NCBI GenBank assembly: GCA_018398815.1
Contig: CM031596.1
Span: forward strand, 73,663,157 to 73,727,156
DNA length: 64,000 nucleotides
Origin: Conus ventricosus
Taxonomy: Eukaryota; Mollusca; Gastropoda; Neogastropoda; Conidae
Reading direction: 5' to 3'
A model generated the notes under the pieces. The model had not been told where the DNA came from and did not search any database. It saw only the letters and a program-made list of their open reading frames with translations. Below, piece after piece: positions 46,646-59,815 of the stretch; the stretch's first letter is position 1, and each line of letters begins with the position of its first letter. A program made the translations under genes and the position numbers.

Positions 46646-47862
46646 CCTATTTCTGTTTCCCTTTATATTACGTTTGCATCTTTTTCACATTAGGTTTTCG
46701 TACCCTTTTGCTGCGGGGGGGGAAAAATCCCAAATTATTTTTATGTGGGGATTATGTGTCTTGGTTCAAAATTTAATCTGATTTCTCTTGAAAGTTTTTT
46801 TTTTTGTTTTTTGCCATCATCAAATATTCAATGTTGTTTTAAAAGTTCCGTTTTTTTTTTTTTTCCGTCTTTTTCCCCCAGGGCAATCAAAATGCCAAGC
46901 TTTTCCCCCAAAAACCCCAAATGGACAGTTTTTTGTGCACTTTTTAAATATAAATTCCTTTTTTCCCCTCTCAAAACGCTTTACCCCCACCGAAAATGCC
47001 CTCCCCTTTTTGAACAAACGCGCGCACAAACACACACATATACCCACAACACACAACACCACACAAAACACACAACCAACACACACCACACACACACACA
47101 CGAATGCGGGAAAAAATGAAACCTCCAGATGCTCCATTTTTGTAAAATAAAAAAGAAAAAAAATTGTGATGCACTGTGTTTGGGGAAAAAGGCTTTTTGG
47201 GGAAAACAAAAACCAAAAAACCCGTTTTGGGGTGCTTTTGCATGAAAAATTTTTTAAAAAAGGGAAGATTTGGATGTTTAAAAACCCACAATGTGGGGAA
47301 TGAAAAAAAATTTGCTTTCACTCTTCAAAAAAGGGGAATTGTGAGACCCACAATGTTCATTTGTGGGGAAAATTTTAAGCAAATTTTTGTTTTATTTTTT
47401 TTCAAAAGAAAAAGGGGACAATATTTTTTTGTTTTTCGAAATTGTAATCATTGGGGGCAAAAAAATTTTTCGGGTTTCTTTTTTAGGGAAACTGGATTTT
47501 TTTAAAGGTTTTAAGTGAATTTTGGTTTTGTCGGGCCCTTTTTGGTGAATTTTAAACTAAAACCCTTTTTTTTAAAGAAATTTTTCCCCAAGCGTTTTTT
47601 GAGTTAAATTTTTAAAACCCCTTTTTTCCGGGAAAACCTACAGATCCCAAATTAATTTTTTCAGAAGGGAACCTTTTTGTGGGGAAAACTTTTTTTATCC
47701 CTCCCAAAAATTTGGATTTTTTCTACCCAAAAGGGAGTTGGATTTTAAATCATTTTCTTGTTTTTAAATTTTTGGATAATGGCCCATTTTTTAAATTTTT
47801 TTCTTTAATAGTTTCATTTTGCGCTAAGAAATGGGTTTTTTTCCCCTTTGTGTGCCCTGCAG

Positions 47863-48010
47863 GGTTTGATGTTGGGGGGGCTAGGCGATGAAAAGAAAAA
47901 ACCCCTCCCTTACTTTCATGCTTTCTCAAAGCTGAACGCCAAAATTGCGAGTTTTGCGACGAAAATGGCCCAACTGCCAGGGGCCCCGGGCCCTTTGACA
48001 GAAAACGCAG
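47863..48010 (+). CDS. MAT: MAT exon 4 in corrupted sequence
   Basis: The acceptor CCCTGCAG is followed by GLM, a damaged form of GLMFGYATDE, then SKLNAKIAS (MAT: AHKLNAK), a damaged NGQLPW-RPD block, and a donor after AAAACGCAG|GTTTGT. Length is 148 as written, against 144 for the human exon. Order, length and splice sites identify it, but about one base in ten is wrong. It starts in phase 0 with G-L-M, so exon 3 must supply D-Q, which the assembled exon 3 does not. Confidence 0.7.
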
Positions 48011-48225
48011 GTTTGTGTTTAAATTTCATTTTTCGTTTTTTAAGGGCATATTTTTTGCAAAAACTTGTTGTTTTTTGGGAAAAACCCCAACAACACAAAA
48101 ACCCCCACCCCACCCCAAAACACACCACACACATTTCTTGAAATTTTGAATTCTAAAAGGGCACTGGCAGATATTTACTTTTTATACAAAAAACTGACAA
48201 AAAAAATATTTTCCTATGTCTTTAG

Positions 48226-48446
48226 GAAACGGGGGAAAGTAATCGCGACAGGGGAGCCACTGTTCCATCCTTTGTGCACTAAAGGGGTTTAAATCAGCCC
48301 CATTTTTGATGAGACGTGACCCTAATCAGCTGCGCATAGTTTTCATGGGCAGGGGGACGCCCTGTCATTCCTGAAAACTATCTGGACGAAAAGGCTTTTC
48401 TATCCCCCTAAAAACCCTGCAGGACGTTTCTTATTGGGGGGCCTAG
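48226..48446 (+). CDS. MAT: MAT exon 5 in corrupted sequence
   Basis: Acceptor TATGTCTTTAG, donor CCTAG|GTAATT, 221 bases as written against 219 in human MAT2A. Readable parts are a DRGATVP-like stretch near 48,247, then PENYLDEK near 48,375 (MAT: PAKYLDE) and a GGP block at the end (MAT: SGRFVIGGPQ). This is the central methionine- and phosphate-binding domain. The lysine at the K181 position cannot be checked. Confidence 0.65.
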
Positions 48447-51400
48447 GTAATTTTGGAGTCTGAAAATTTTTAAATTTTAATTTTTTCTTTTTGGAGCCCG
48501 TTTTTAAAATAGCTTCCGCAAATGAGGTATTTTGGAGAATTTAATTTAAAATTTTATTGTTTGGGTATCCAAAGGTCTTCTGGTTTCTTGACTTTTTTTG
48601 ACCTATCAGCCCTTTTTTTTTTTTTTTCGTTTTTTCTTTTTTTCCTTTCCTTTCATCCTTTTATTTTGTTGCTGGTCTTTTTTAAAAAAGCTTTCCCTTT
48701 TTAAAGTCCCTTGGGGACCCAGGGGGTTTTGAAACCTCTGTTTTTGGGAAACTTTTTTCCCTTTAATATCCTCTTGTCTTTCACGGGTTTTTGACCTTTT
48801 CCCCTTGTTTTTGTCTTTTTTCCCTTGTCATTGATTTAAATTTTTCCCTTCTGGGGCCCCCTTGACCTGCCCTTTGTTGGTAGTGGGTTTTTAAAAATAT
48901 AATAGGCAAAACCCGCCATTTACTCCCAATTTTGTTTGGGTTTTTTTTACAAGCTTTTTTTTTTGGGGTTTTTAAAAGTAAATCGGGATTTTTTGTTTTT
49001 TTTTTATACTATTTTGGTAAAACCTTTGGGGTGTTAAGTCAAATGGAATCCCCGGGGCCACCCCTTGGGCAAAAAACTGGTTTTATCGCTTAAGGTTTTC
49101 CCAATTTTTCCTGTCAGGGATTTTTTTAAATTTGCATTTTGGGGAGTTTTGTTCCCTTTTTGGGTTGTTTCTTTTCCAGGTTAGGAAAATTTTTTTTTTC
49201 ATAAATTGAAAATAAAAAGCCTTGAAAAGGCCGTGTATGGCCCTTTTTCAAATCAAAAAACAAAAACCAAGGGGGGGAAAGGGGGATTTTTTTTCTTTTC
49301 CCTGCTTTTTCCTTTTTTTTGGGTTATTGCCCTGGGCCAGGGCCAAAAAGACTCCAACCCCCATGATTTAAGGTCTGATTTAAGTTTTCTTTACGGAAAG
49401 AATTATGAACCTTTTTCCCTTTTTGCAGCTGCTTCAGCCCTTTAAAAGTTTTGGGGGGAAACAAAGGTTAAATTCCCGGGAAAAATGTCTCGAAGACTTT
49501 TTCTTCCAAGATTTTCTCAACAGATGTTTTGTGAATTGTGTGTTTTGCCCCCAATATTTTTAAGGCTTGGCCCCCACAAGTTTCCTGGTTGGGTTTAGAC
49601 AATATTTTTAAAACTGGGGGTTGTTTTTGACTTTAAATTGGCCCTATAAAAAGTCGCCCCCCCAAAAGCACCACCCAAAGGCCCCTAGAAACCCCTTGGC
49701 AAATTTCACTGGAGGGAAAAACAGGCTACAGATGTTTCGGGTGAAAAACTTGGGGGAGGGAATTGGGGCGGGGAAAAAAGGTTTTCATTGAGTTTTTTCG
49801 GGATAAAGGTTTTTTAATGCATTTTTCATGTTGAGCCTAAGCCCTTTTGATGTTGCTCCCCGCACAAGCATAAAAAATCAGGGGGCCAAAATCATAAATA
49901 AAACTAGAAATTTAAGCTTATTCTCACCGGGTTCTTTCACCCTTTGTGCCGCGTTCCCAAAGCACAAAAACCCATGAATTTAAACTCCCAACCCCTTTTG
50001 GTTGGGGGAACTAAAAGAGTGTTAAAAACCCAATTTTTTCCCAATGTTTTTGACTGGGGGAAAATTTTTTTAGCCCCACCCAAAAGGGAAAGGGGAAAAG
50101 GCAAAAAATTAAAATTTTCCAGGGGCCTAAAGTATGGGGGAAATTTAAAGGGGAATGGAAAGCCTAAAGGGAAAAGGGGAAAAAAACGGAAAGACACAAA
50201 CCAACGGAAAGGGGATTGCATAAAGGCATTTGGGGGTTTAAAAGACAAAAGGGAAAGCGGGAGAGACTTGGTAAAAAAGGGCACAAGAAAGAAGCAATAA
50301 AAAAAATAATCCAGTGACTTTTCCAAAAAGGAAACGGGTTTAGACAGGGGGAACAGGGTTTCAAGTGCTTTTCCAAAACAATTCTCAGCAGGAGTAAAAC
50401 TATAGCATATGGCCCCTTCAAAATTCGGTTTCTTTCCTCTATTTAATGGACCTCCTGCCCTCGTTATAAGGGCCCTGGACATGTTGTTGCCCCAAACGGG
50501 TATACAAAAACTTTGTTTTTTTAAGTGTTTCGGGAAAGGGGTTTAAAAAAGCCCCCCTTTTTTTTTTTTAAATGCTTTTGGAAAAAAAAAAAAAATAAGC
50601 CCAATTTATTTTGAGAGCATTTTTTCCAAATGTAAATTTTTAAAAACCCATGGCTGGCGTTTAGTTTTTGCTTTTTTTTCCCTTCCCTTTCCCCTTCCCT
50701 CCCCTTTCTCACAAAACCTTTTTTTCCCCCTTTTGTTTTTTTTTTTGGGCCACTATTTTTATTAACTTTTTGAACAAATACTTTTAAATTTTATTTTTCA
50801 TGTTGAACAGATCGTGATTTGGGGACAGGGGTCCTTGACAATTTTTGAAGCTTTTTGGAATTTAAAAAGCCTTTTCTTCACCATCGTTTTGTGTTTTTTG
50901 TTGGTTTTGTTTTTTGTTTTTAAGAATTAATTTTCCTTTTTTAAAAAACAGTTAAATGCTGGTTTACTTCGCCCAAATTAAAAAAATTTTTCCAAAATGC
51001 GTTTTGTTTTAGTCTACTGGGAGGGGGCATTTCAAACAGAAAATTTCCGGGTTTGGGCTGAAAATTTTAAAACTTCGACACTAGCCGTCAAAATGCACTT
51101 AAGTTGATGTTTTGTGTCACCAACTATTTTTCAAACATTTTGTTGCATTTTTTACCCACTTTTAAATTTGGTTCTTTTTTGGGCCTTTTTTGTTTCCTGT
51201 TTTGGGAAACACAAAAAAAATTTTTTTGGGGGTTTGTTTTTGGGATCATTGGGGATTGACCAAGGGATTGTTTCCCTGTCCCTTTTTATTTTTAAAAAAA
51301 TTTGTTTTTGTTTTTAAACCCCGGGGCCATTGGGGAAACAGAGGGACTTAAATACAAAATTATTGGCCCATAGTTTTGAGGGTTAATTTGGGGGTGTTTT

Positions 51401-52006
51401 TTTGTACCAGCACCTTCAGAGAGACTGGTTTCCCCAAAATCTTGGCCCTACATGGCCCGGAGCAATGGGGGTTGCATCACATCTGCCTTTGAACTCATAA
51501 AAAGGTTCATTTTATGGGAAAAAAAAAGGGGCCAGCAAACTCTCAAAGTTTCACATGTTTAAAAGCCCTTTTAAGGGGAAAGCTGTACGTTTGCATGGGG
51601 AGTTGGGGTCATGTTTTCTGTAGCCCCGCAGACCAATGGGGCAAAAATCAGGGCTGCTTTTTAAAGGGGAAAAAAAAAAGACATTAAAAGAAAAAATTTT
51701 TCAAAGCCCCACATATGCACAAACTCTGACGTTTCCCTTTTTTTTTATAAACTCATTAATTTTTTTTTGGGGGAGAATGGAGAAAAAGGAATTTTAATTT
51801 TCCCGTTTCCCCCAAATTTGTATTGTTCATCTTTCCAAAGCCTTTTGTTCCAAGTGAAAGTGTTTTTTTAAAAATCTTTGTGGGAAAGTGTTTTTAATTT
51901 CGTTTTTTTGACACTCTCCTAAAAAAAATTTTTATGGCCATACCATCAGGCAGTTTTTTTAAATTTTTTGTTCTGCAAAAATTTTGTGCCCCCCTTTTCG
52001 TTTTAG

Positions 52007-52189
52007 GGGGGTTTCTGGGGGGACGGGGCGGGAAAATCTTTGTGGATTTTTATGGAGGGTGGGGGGGGCCCATGGGGGGGGGGCTTTGCTGGCAAAGGGC
52101 CCAGCCCAGATGTTCGTGTGCTTCTTTTTCCCCAACCTGGGGTTTTCTTTGTCTTTGGTCAAGGCGGCTCTGTCCAGGGATTTGGCAGG
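52007..52189 (+). CDS. MAT: MAT exon 6 in corrupted sequence
   Basis: The acceptor CGTTTTAG precedes a reading with GRK/GGKIFVDFYGGWG, then a damaged HGGGxxxGK block, then SLVKAALCR-like sequence, at the length (183) of the human exon. This carries the glycine-rich P-loop-like GGGAFSGKD motif that binds the triphosphate. The motif is recognisable, but its Lys and Asp codons are smeared. The following intron contains the corrupted duplicate of exons 7 and 8. Confidence 0.75.
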
Positions 52190-55100
52190 GTTTGGGGGCA
52201 CTACAAAACTTTGTTGCCATGGATTTCTTTTTTTTTAATTTTTATTTCCAGTTTTCTGGGTGTTTTAATTCCTTTTTTTTTATTTGGCTTTTGCCTTTAG
52301 CAAATAAACCCGCAGTGGTTTCACAAAAACTGTTTGATTGCATTGATTTTTTTTCACCTAACGGGAAATTTCCTTTTTCTTTGGGCTTTTTAATTAAATT
52401 TAAAACATTAATTTACACAAACTGTGTCCCCCAAAAAAAAGAAAGCATATTGCTCCCGGGAGTGGATTGTTTAAAACAGAAAATTAATTTAAATTATTTA
52501 CGCAATTCTTTAAACTTCCCAGGACGCGTTAAATTTTCCCGGACAAACCCTTTTTGTTTGATGGGAAAAGAAAATTTCTTTCTTCCATACAAACCCGTTT
52601 ATGTGTGTGTTGTTGAATTAATTCCTTTCCCCTTTTTGGGAGCATATGTGGGGCCCCTGGACAGGTTAAAGTCCCCTTTTTTCAAGCAGAAAATTTTGTT
52701 ACTTCCATTTTTTTTTTGACAAGGGGGTATCTAATGTGTAGGAGTTCAAAGGCTTGTTTTGGGGATTAAACCCCAAAATGGTAGTAAAAGACATGTGTCC
52801 CCCTTTTCGCAAGGCCGCACGGGGGAAGCGACACAATCACGCTTTTTATTGGGCGCCTTGCTAACCCCAGTTTCACCGATGCACCAGTATGAAACCAAAG
52901 ACTCAATTTACCCCCAAATTTAAATTTTCATAAATGACAGGAGCCCCCCGGAACATTGGGTTTCGGATTTTAGCTTAGTTTTTAGTTTGTAGCAGCTTTT
53001 TTAAAAGGGTAGTTTTGATTCAAAGTTTTTTGGGAAACAACAATTTGGCAGTTTCCCCCTGGAGAAAATGTAAAAATAAGGAAACTTGTTTGAAGGCTTT
53101 TTTGAGTTTGGGTTTTTTGGGGAAAAAAATGTGAAAAAGAAGTGGGCCCTTTTGATGAACGGGTGATTTTTTTTTTTTCTTAGTCCCAAACCGTTGGAAT
53201 CGTGAAATTTTTTTTATTCAACCCGGACAAAGACTGGGAAAAATGTTTGGGGGGAGGGGGTTTTTCCAAAAAATTTGGGGGGGGCCTTCATTTGGGGGGA
53301 AAAAAAACAGTGGGAGGAAATTCCAGGGGGTTCCCCAAACCCTTTCAAAAAAAAGACAAAAGGGTGGCTATTTTTTTTGTTTTAAAGTGAAAAATTTTGG
53401 GGTTTTTTTGTGTTTATAGCACAAAAAATTTTTTAAAGTGAAAACTGGAACCCGCTTAACCTTTCCCTGGATACCTGCAAAGAAAGACTGGTACGTCCCC
53501 CACTAAAATCCTTTGAAAAAGACTAAACTTATGTCTGGGTAATGTGGGAAAATCTTGACTAGATTTTTTGTGAACAAACTCCCTTTTGGTTTTGATTTTT
53601 AAAAGGGTGTGCCACCCGTTTTCACCTTTTTTCAATTTTTTTGCGAAAAGCCCCCTAATTTTAAACGTTGCCCCAGGTAAAGTTTTTTTTTATCTTTCCT
53701 TTTTTCCCAAATTTCGACAAATTTTTTTTTGCAGTCTTTTTCAAAACTTTAAAAATTAAAAAAACTTTTGGGGTTTTTTTGTTTTTCAAAATTTCCTTTG
53801 GGTTAATTTTTATCAACAACACCTTTTTTTTTTTTTTTAAAAAGAATTAAAACCGTTTAAGGGTTTCAGGTTTTTTCTAGAGGCCGGAATTTCCAAACAA
53901 ATGCAGTTGGGTCGTCCCAAAATTTTTTACAGCTGTTTCCCTCCCCCTGAATTTAAAAAACATTTTCCCAAATTTCACTTTTTAAAGGTAAAAATTTTTA
54001 AAAATGGTTTTAAAGGGGAAATTTTTTTTTTTTTTGGGAAAAAATTTTAAAAAAAAAAAAACCAAAACAAAAGCAACTGGGGATTTTTCTTTCAGTTTTT
54101 GGGGGAGTGTTCAGTTTCAGCGGTTTAAAACTGAATTTAGGAATCTAGTGTTTTCTTTTTAGCAGCCATGCCAAATTTTTTGTTTAAAGATTTAAAGTCT
54201 TGAAGGGCAAGCGATATCCAGCCCTGAAATCTGGTGGGCCCAAGGGCGATGCTAGAATTTAAAGGGATTTAAAAAAAGCTGTGTGATGCAATTTGGGCCC
54301 AATTGTGGTTTTGGGGTCAAAAATTGTTTAGGGGGAACCCCTTTTTGTTCCGATTGGGGGCAGATCACACCCTTTTTTAAAATTTTTTTCTTTTTTTTTC
54401 AGGCAGGGGGGGGGATGTTGAAAACAAAATTTTTTTTTTGAATTTTTGGGGGAATTTTTTCTTTTTTTTCAATTTTAGCCCTGAAAAAAAAAAGTTTTTA
54501 AAATAGAAATCTGGCATTTTTGAAGGGTGAGAATGGTACTTCAAATGTTTGTTTTTTTTATAACTCGGGGGTTTTATGGGAGCAGTTGGGGAAAAAAAAA
54601 CTGTTTGTAGATTTTAAAAACCCAAGGTTTCAAAGAGGAAACAGTGGAAAAAGGTGGGAAGTACACATTACTTTCATTGAAAAAAATGATGATAACACAG
54701 GGAGCCAACAGAGCTGAACTTACCCCTTAAAAAAAATTTAAATTTTAAACCCCCAAAAACTATTCTTTCCTTTTTCCTCCCACTTATAAAACCCCCCAAC
54801 CCCCCCATAAAAACCCCTCAAGGGGGTTTTTTTTAAACCCCTTTTTTTTTCCCCCCAAAAACAACCATACCCATCTTTGGAAGGGGCAAACTAATTGTTT
54901 AGTGTCCCCCATTACCAAACCCGGGCCCCCAAAAATGGCCTCCCTTCCCAAATTTTTTTGATTGGATTTTATTTTTGTTGCAAATTTATCGTTCCCCTTC
55001 CAAAACCCCGAAAAATGGTTTAAAATTTATTCAAAAGGGCGACCCAATATGATCCAGGCCCATTAAATGAATTTGGGGGGGGGGGGTCGGGGGTCAAGTA

Positions 55101-55750
55101 ATAGTGACCTACCTGTTAAGTAATGTTTACCAAATTTGGGGGAAAAGCAAGCCCCCTTTGGGGTTTTTCCAACCCAAAGGGGTTTCCATTTTCAAAATGA
55201 AATAAATGGAAAGATGACACCCCAAAACCCCTAAAAAGGGTTTTTTTTTTTTTTTTTTTAATTTTGGAAATTGTCAAAAAGACCCCGGTTTTACGAGTGG
55301 GCTTTAAAATTTTTTTTTTCTTCATTGATGGGGGTTTTTTTTTATTTTTAAACAGTAAATGTTTTTGGTGTTTTCGTTCAAAAGGGAAAAAATTTTTTAA
55401 TTTATATTCTGAATTTTGTCTTGAATTTAAAACCTGTGTAATTAAAATCTTTTAGAAAAACCCGCTGTTCGATATGTGGGTGCCCACCCTTTATGAATAT
55501 ACCCGGGAGTTTCTTTTTAATCTCAAAGTATTTTCAAAATTTTCCCTTTAAAGGTCTCATTTAGGGGGGATCACTCCCCGTGGTGATAATGGGCCCAAAA
55601 GAAAGACTGAAAAAAATGGGGTGCTTTTTGACTTGGGTTTTACATCCCCTTTTCCAAAATTTCCAAAGGGGGTTTTTTTGTGCGTTTTTTGTTAAGTTTT
55701 GGGCCAAAAAGGGCGTAACATTTAAACCCCGGTTTACACACTGTTCCACC

Positions 55751-55890
55751 GGGGGCATACCCATGGGGGGGTTGGGGCCCTTGTCTGGGGGTGTGTTCAG
55801 TTAAGGCCTTCCACTAAAACCCCGGAAGAACTTGGGTTTGAAATTTTCAACCAATTTAAATTTGGGCTTTTCGTCCTGGAAAAATCGTAG
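55751..55890 (+). pseudogene. Corrupted duplicate of MAT exon 7 (probable assembly artefact)
   Basis: Matches 59,682-59,815 base block by base block (GGCATAC, CCATGGGGG, GTGTTCAG, CTTCCACTAAA, TCGTCCTGG) with inserted or smeared bases. It sits in the 54,580-58,738 block that repeats the following contig. Confidence 0.8.
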
Positions 55891-56398
55891 GTTTAAAAAT
55901 TTCTTTAAAATTTAAAAAAGGGGATTGTGTGTTTGTGTGTGTGTGTTTTTTCCTTCCCCTTTTTTTCTTGAGTTCCCCCCATTTTTATTTCTGCCCCTGT
56001 GTTCCCCCTTTATCAAGTTCATGTGTATGGCCCTTTTGTATTTCTCACCCAAAAAGGTGTTTTCTTTTTTGGGGACCCTAGATTGCTAATGAATTTTTTT
56101 TTTTTGCAACAGGAAAAAATGGAAGGGTTTCTTTTTTCAAATTTTTAAACAAAATATAATTTTTTTTTGTATGTAGAAAAACAAAAATGTTCCTATTTCC
56201 CTGGGAACTGGGAAAATACAGTCGGAAGGGGGTGACCCGGTAAACAATTTAAAGAAAATGGAGAAAAAAAAAGGAAAAAAAAAAATAAAAATTTCGAGTT
56301 TCAGATATTTTGGGGAAAGCTTTTTTGTTCACACTTTCTTTACCAAAAAGGGCTTTCCCTTACAAAAGCTTTGTGTTTTGCTTTAAACCTTTTTTTAG

Positions 56399-56502
56399 GA
56401 AATGAACCCTTTAGGCAACCCATCTACCAGAAAACAGCGCATTTTGGCACTTTGGTCGCCCCCCGAAATTCCCCGGGGGTTTCCCAAAGTTTTGAAACAG
56501 TG
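56399..56502 (+). pseudogene. Corrupted duplicate of MAT exon 8 (probable assembly artefact)
   Basis: Contains GGCAACCCATCTACCAGAAA, ACAGC, TTTGGTCGCC and CCCAAAGTT, matching 60,291-60,393. The stop codon is no longer readable. A second partial copy at about 56,650-56,700 mirrors the 165-bp tandem duplication seen in the clean copy. Confidence 0.8.
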
Positions 56503-58983
56503 GGCATTGGAAAGCAAAAGCTGTCCCTGAAAGTGGGTGTCACCTGAAGGGGGTTTAAATTTAAATGCCCGTTTTTTTCCGGGGTTTCTTTACGTAGAGG
56601 CCTTTTTAAAAAACACGTGAAAACTTCCCCCTGGGAAAGATTTGGGTTTCCCCGGACCAAAGGGGGAAAACCCAAAGTTTTGAAAATGGGGAGCATTGGC
56701 ACAGCTGAAAGGGAAAAGGGTGTCCCTGAAGGTTTAATTTTCTGCTTGTTTTTTCGGGGGGGCTTTGTACAGTAGAGGGCTTTAAAAAAACCTGTGAAAA
56801 ACCGCTGGGGGAAAAAATTTTTGTATTTTGTAATTTTTGTTTTGCCTTGTGGCTTTAAACCCCTTTTACTGCCAACTTCTTTTTGCATTTAAAACCCCAT
56901 CGGGCCCGGGCCCTTTTTTTAGGGAAAAACCTTTTTTATAAACCCGCATGTGTGAAATGCAGATATCTCTGGAAAATAAAAAAATTTTAAATTTTCCCGG
57001 CTGTTTTGGGGGAAATTGGAAAAAATAAACTGTACTTTTTTTTTTTTTTGAAAAAAATAGAAAGTTATTAAGTGGTTAGGGCCACAATTTCAAATTTTTG
57101 GGAAATTTTAAACGCAAAAGAATGGGAAAATAAAAAAGTTTTTTTGATTTCTTTTGGGCTAACATAAAAAAAAAGAAAGCAACCATTTAAAACTCGAACA
57201 AAAAAAGGAAAAAAAAAAATCCCCCCACAAAAAAAAAGACCAGGGAAAATATGTTTTAAATTCCCCAAAAAAAAAAAGGAAAAAAAAAAAAAAATCAACA
57301 TACTCCCCAAAAGCAAAAAGAGTGGAAAAAGTCCCCCAGGTTGAAAATCAAACCTTTTTTCACCCCGCATCCAAACAAAATTTTTCCGAGGAATTTAAAA
57401 AATAATTTTGCTTTAAAAAAAACCACACAACAAATATAACAAAAATGCAAAAAACCCCCCTGGGAAACGCATGAAAGAAAAAAAAAAGAGGGCACACACA
57501 CCTTTCTTAAAGCCCCATAAGGGAACACCTGAAAAAAAAAAAAAGGGAACACACACACACACCAAGGGGGCGCACGCCACACCACACACCCCCACACAAC
57601 CCCCCCCTTTTTACTCCCCCACTGTTGAAAGCAATATTACTTTTTATGAAAAAAAAAGTCTTTTACTTGCCTGTTTGGTCCCCTAGAACCGGGGGGGCAA
57701 TGCTGCTAGGGCGTATGAGGGCCAGTGGCCCTCCCAACTCATCTTCCGCACCCTCTGACACGGGGCAGTCAGCCCGGCCCCCCTTTTACATCGATTCGTG
57801 GCAAGCCAGCTTTGCTTGCAAAATTTATTTTAACTTGTAGCTGTTAGTCGCCCCCTTTAATGTCTCTCTCACTTTACCCGGCTTTTTATTCATCCTGCAA
57901 ATTTGCCCCGAGCCGCACCCCCAAGCTTGTTCAAGGGGTGTGTGTGTGCAAAACACATGCCCGGGTCAGCCCTTTCCTTGGCTCGCTTTCCCAAAATCCC
58001 CCTCCCGTGGTAAAATTTGGTCCCAAACTCTCCCCTTTTACATCTTTCCTGGTCCCCAAACTGGGGAATTTTTTATCTGAATCAGGATCCCAATGAACCC
58101 TCTCTTCAATATTTCCCGCACCTGAAAAGTGGTAAAAGTCCGAGGGCCCAGTTTCGTGAGTTCTTGGTTGTGAATGGAAAAACAATTGGGAAAATTGATT
58201 AAAAAAAAACACTTAATGAACCTTTCCTTTTGGGGTATGGTATTTTCTCATCAAAATCAAAAACAGATAAAAGTCATTACTAATGGAATGGGGGGAGGGG
58301 GGTAACTTGAAAAAAGTGAAAAAGTGTCAAAATCATGGAAAAATTTTGAAACCCGCCAAAGTTTTTTATTGGATATAAATTACTTTTGTTTGACTTGTTT
58401 TCCAGACTTTTAACTTCCGTTTTTTTTTTTTGAATATGTTTTTTTTGAATGTTATCAATGTATCTTGTTTTTTCCAAAGACATTTTTATGCCAGTGAAAA
58501 TAAGGTTTTCAAGGGGTCATGTGCATCCCTTTTTAAAAGGGGTTTGAAGTGGGTTGTGTGGTGGATCTTTTGTGTTTGATAGGCAGGAAAAACGGGACTT
58601 TTAACCCTTAAATTTTCGGTCAAAATTTTGGGTTTTATTGTTTGTTGTTTTTTTTTTTTCCTTTTTTGTTTTTTCCATCATTTTTTGGGGAAAATTTTTA
58701 TATGCCCGTGGAAGATTTTTTCTTGATCTTGTTTTTGTAAAATACCAGCATGAGGAGCAGGTGAACTACTTTGAATATAAGTGTTTCATGAGGAGCAGTG
58801 GAACGGTGGTGACGACACATTACTTAGCATTGTTAGAATGATGAAAACACAGGGGAGCCAACAGAGCAAAGGGCTGACTTAATATAATGTGTAGTTGACC
58901 CGATATGATCCAGGCCATGACTGATGGGAGGGGGGATAGGGCGTCAGAGTAATAGTGACCTACTGTAATGAATGTTTGACAAT

Positions 58984-59006
58984 GGGGGGGGGGGGGGGGG
59001 GGGGGG
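58984..59006. repeat. Poly-G tract (23 G)
   Basis: Uninterrupted G run in the clean MAT intron. The corrupted copy has a shorter G run at 55,075-55,086. Confidence 0.95.
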
Positions 59007-59681
59007 TTTAAAGCAGACTTGAGTGTTTACCACAAGGGTCTTACATGGAAATAAATGGAAAGATGACAAACCCAAACCGTAATATAGGGTGTTTTTTTTT
59101 GTTCATATAGGAGCTTGTCAACAAGACCTGGTTTTACAGAGTGGACTGAAATTAATTTTACTTCATTGATGGTTATTTATTTGAAACAGTAACTGTATGG
59201 TGTTTACTTCAAGGAAAATGTGTAATGATATTGCGAATGTGGTCTTGAATATAGCCTGTGTATCTTCCCACTGTGGCTTGATGAATTAAACTTTTGAAGA
59301 CCTGATTTTCTCCATGACACTTTATTACATAGCATTCCACAGTAGTGGTTGCCAAAATTATTCTTTCAAAAAGCCGCTTCTGTTATTTTACTTAACTCTT
59401 CAGAAACCAGCTGTTTGATATGATGGCTGCCCCACCATGATTGAATATACCCAGCAGTACTAGTGTAGATCTCAAAGTATCTCTAGATTTGCTTAAAGGT
59501 CCTAAAGTGGTGATCGCTCAGTGGTGATAATGGCAAAAGAATGACTGAAAGAGATGGACATGCTCATGACTTGGTTATAGCATCCCCTTTCCCAAATTGC
59601 ACAGGTGTATTTTGTGTGTGTTTGTGTTAAGATGGCAAGTGTCTGTAAGCATTTATCCTGTGTGTTACCCCACTGTTCCAG

Positions 59682-59815
59682 CTGGCATACTCCATGGGGG
59701 TTGTGGAGCCCCTGTCTGTGTTGGTGTTCAGTTACGGCACTTCCACTAAATCCCAGGAAGAACTGCTAAGAATTGTCAACAATAACTTTGACTTGCGTCC
59801 TGGCAAGATCGTCAG
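59682..59815 (+). CDS. MAT: S-adenosylmethionine synthetase (MAT), exon 7
   Basis: Acceptor CCACTGTTCCAG, donor GTCAG|GTAAAT, 134 bp, the same length as human MAT2A exon 8. It encodes LAYSMGVVEPLSVLVFSYGT, then STKSQEELLRIVNNNFDLRP and GKIV, a clear match to the C-terminal domain (ordinary MATs: Y-IGV--PLSI-IF-YGTS and NFDLRPG). It ends in phase 2. The sequence is clean here and has no stop. Confidence 0.95.

Larger units (their letters stand above)
46690..58738. other. Low-fidelity, homopolymer-smeared sequence
   Basis: From about 46,690 nearly every short motif is turned into runs of two to seven identical bases (AAAA/CCCC/GGGG/TTTT blocks). The change back to normal complexity is abrupt at about 58,738. 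Between 54,580 and 58,738 the content can be matched step by step with clean sequence at 58,739-62,529, which shows the smearing is error, not natural composition. The corrupted copy is about 10% longer. No annotation inside it should be trusted at single-base level. Confidence 0.85.

Noticed and set aside
45814..46776. Overlapping Cys/Ser/Leu-rich open frames that could suggest a secreted or membrane protein
   Set aside because: They follow from a degenerate CTGCCTCTCTTCCTGTATTG-type tandem repeat without stops in several frames.
51934..52719. A 261-codon open frame
   Set aside because: It lies in the smeared zone. Its middle is a damaged MAT exon 6 (VDFYGGWG) and the rest is intron noise without stops.
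46690..54580. Foreign or bacterial DNA as the reason for unusual composition
   Set aside because: Damaged MAT exons 4-6 occur in the correct order, spacing and length, so it is the same locus with errors.
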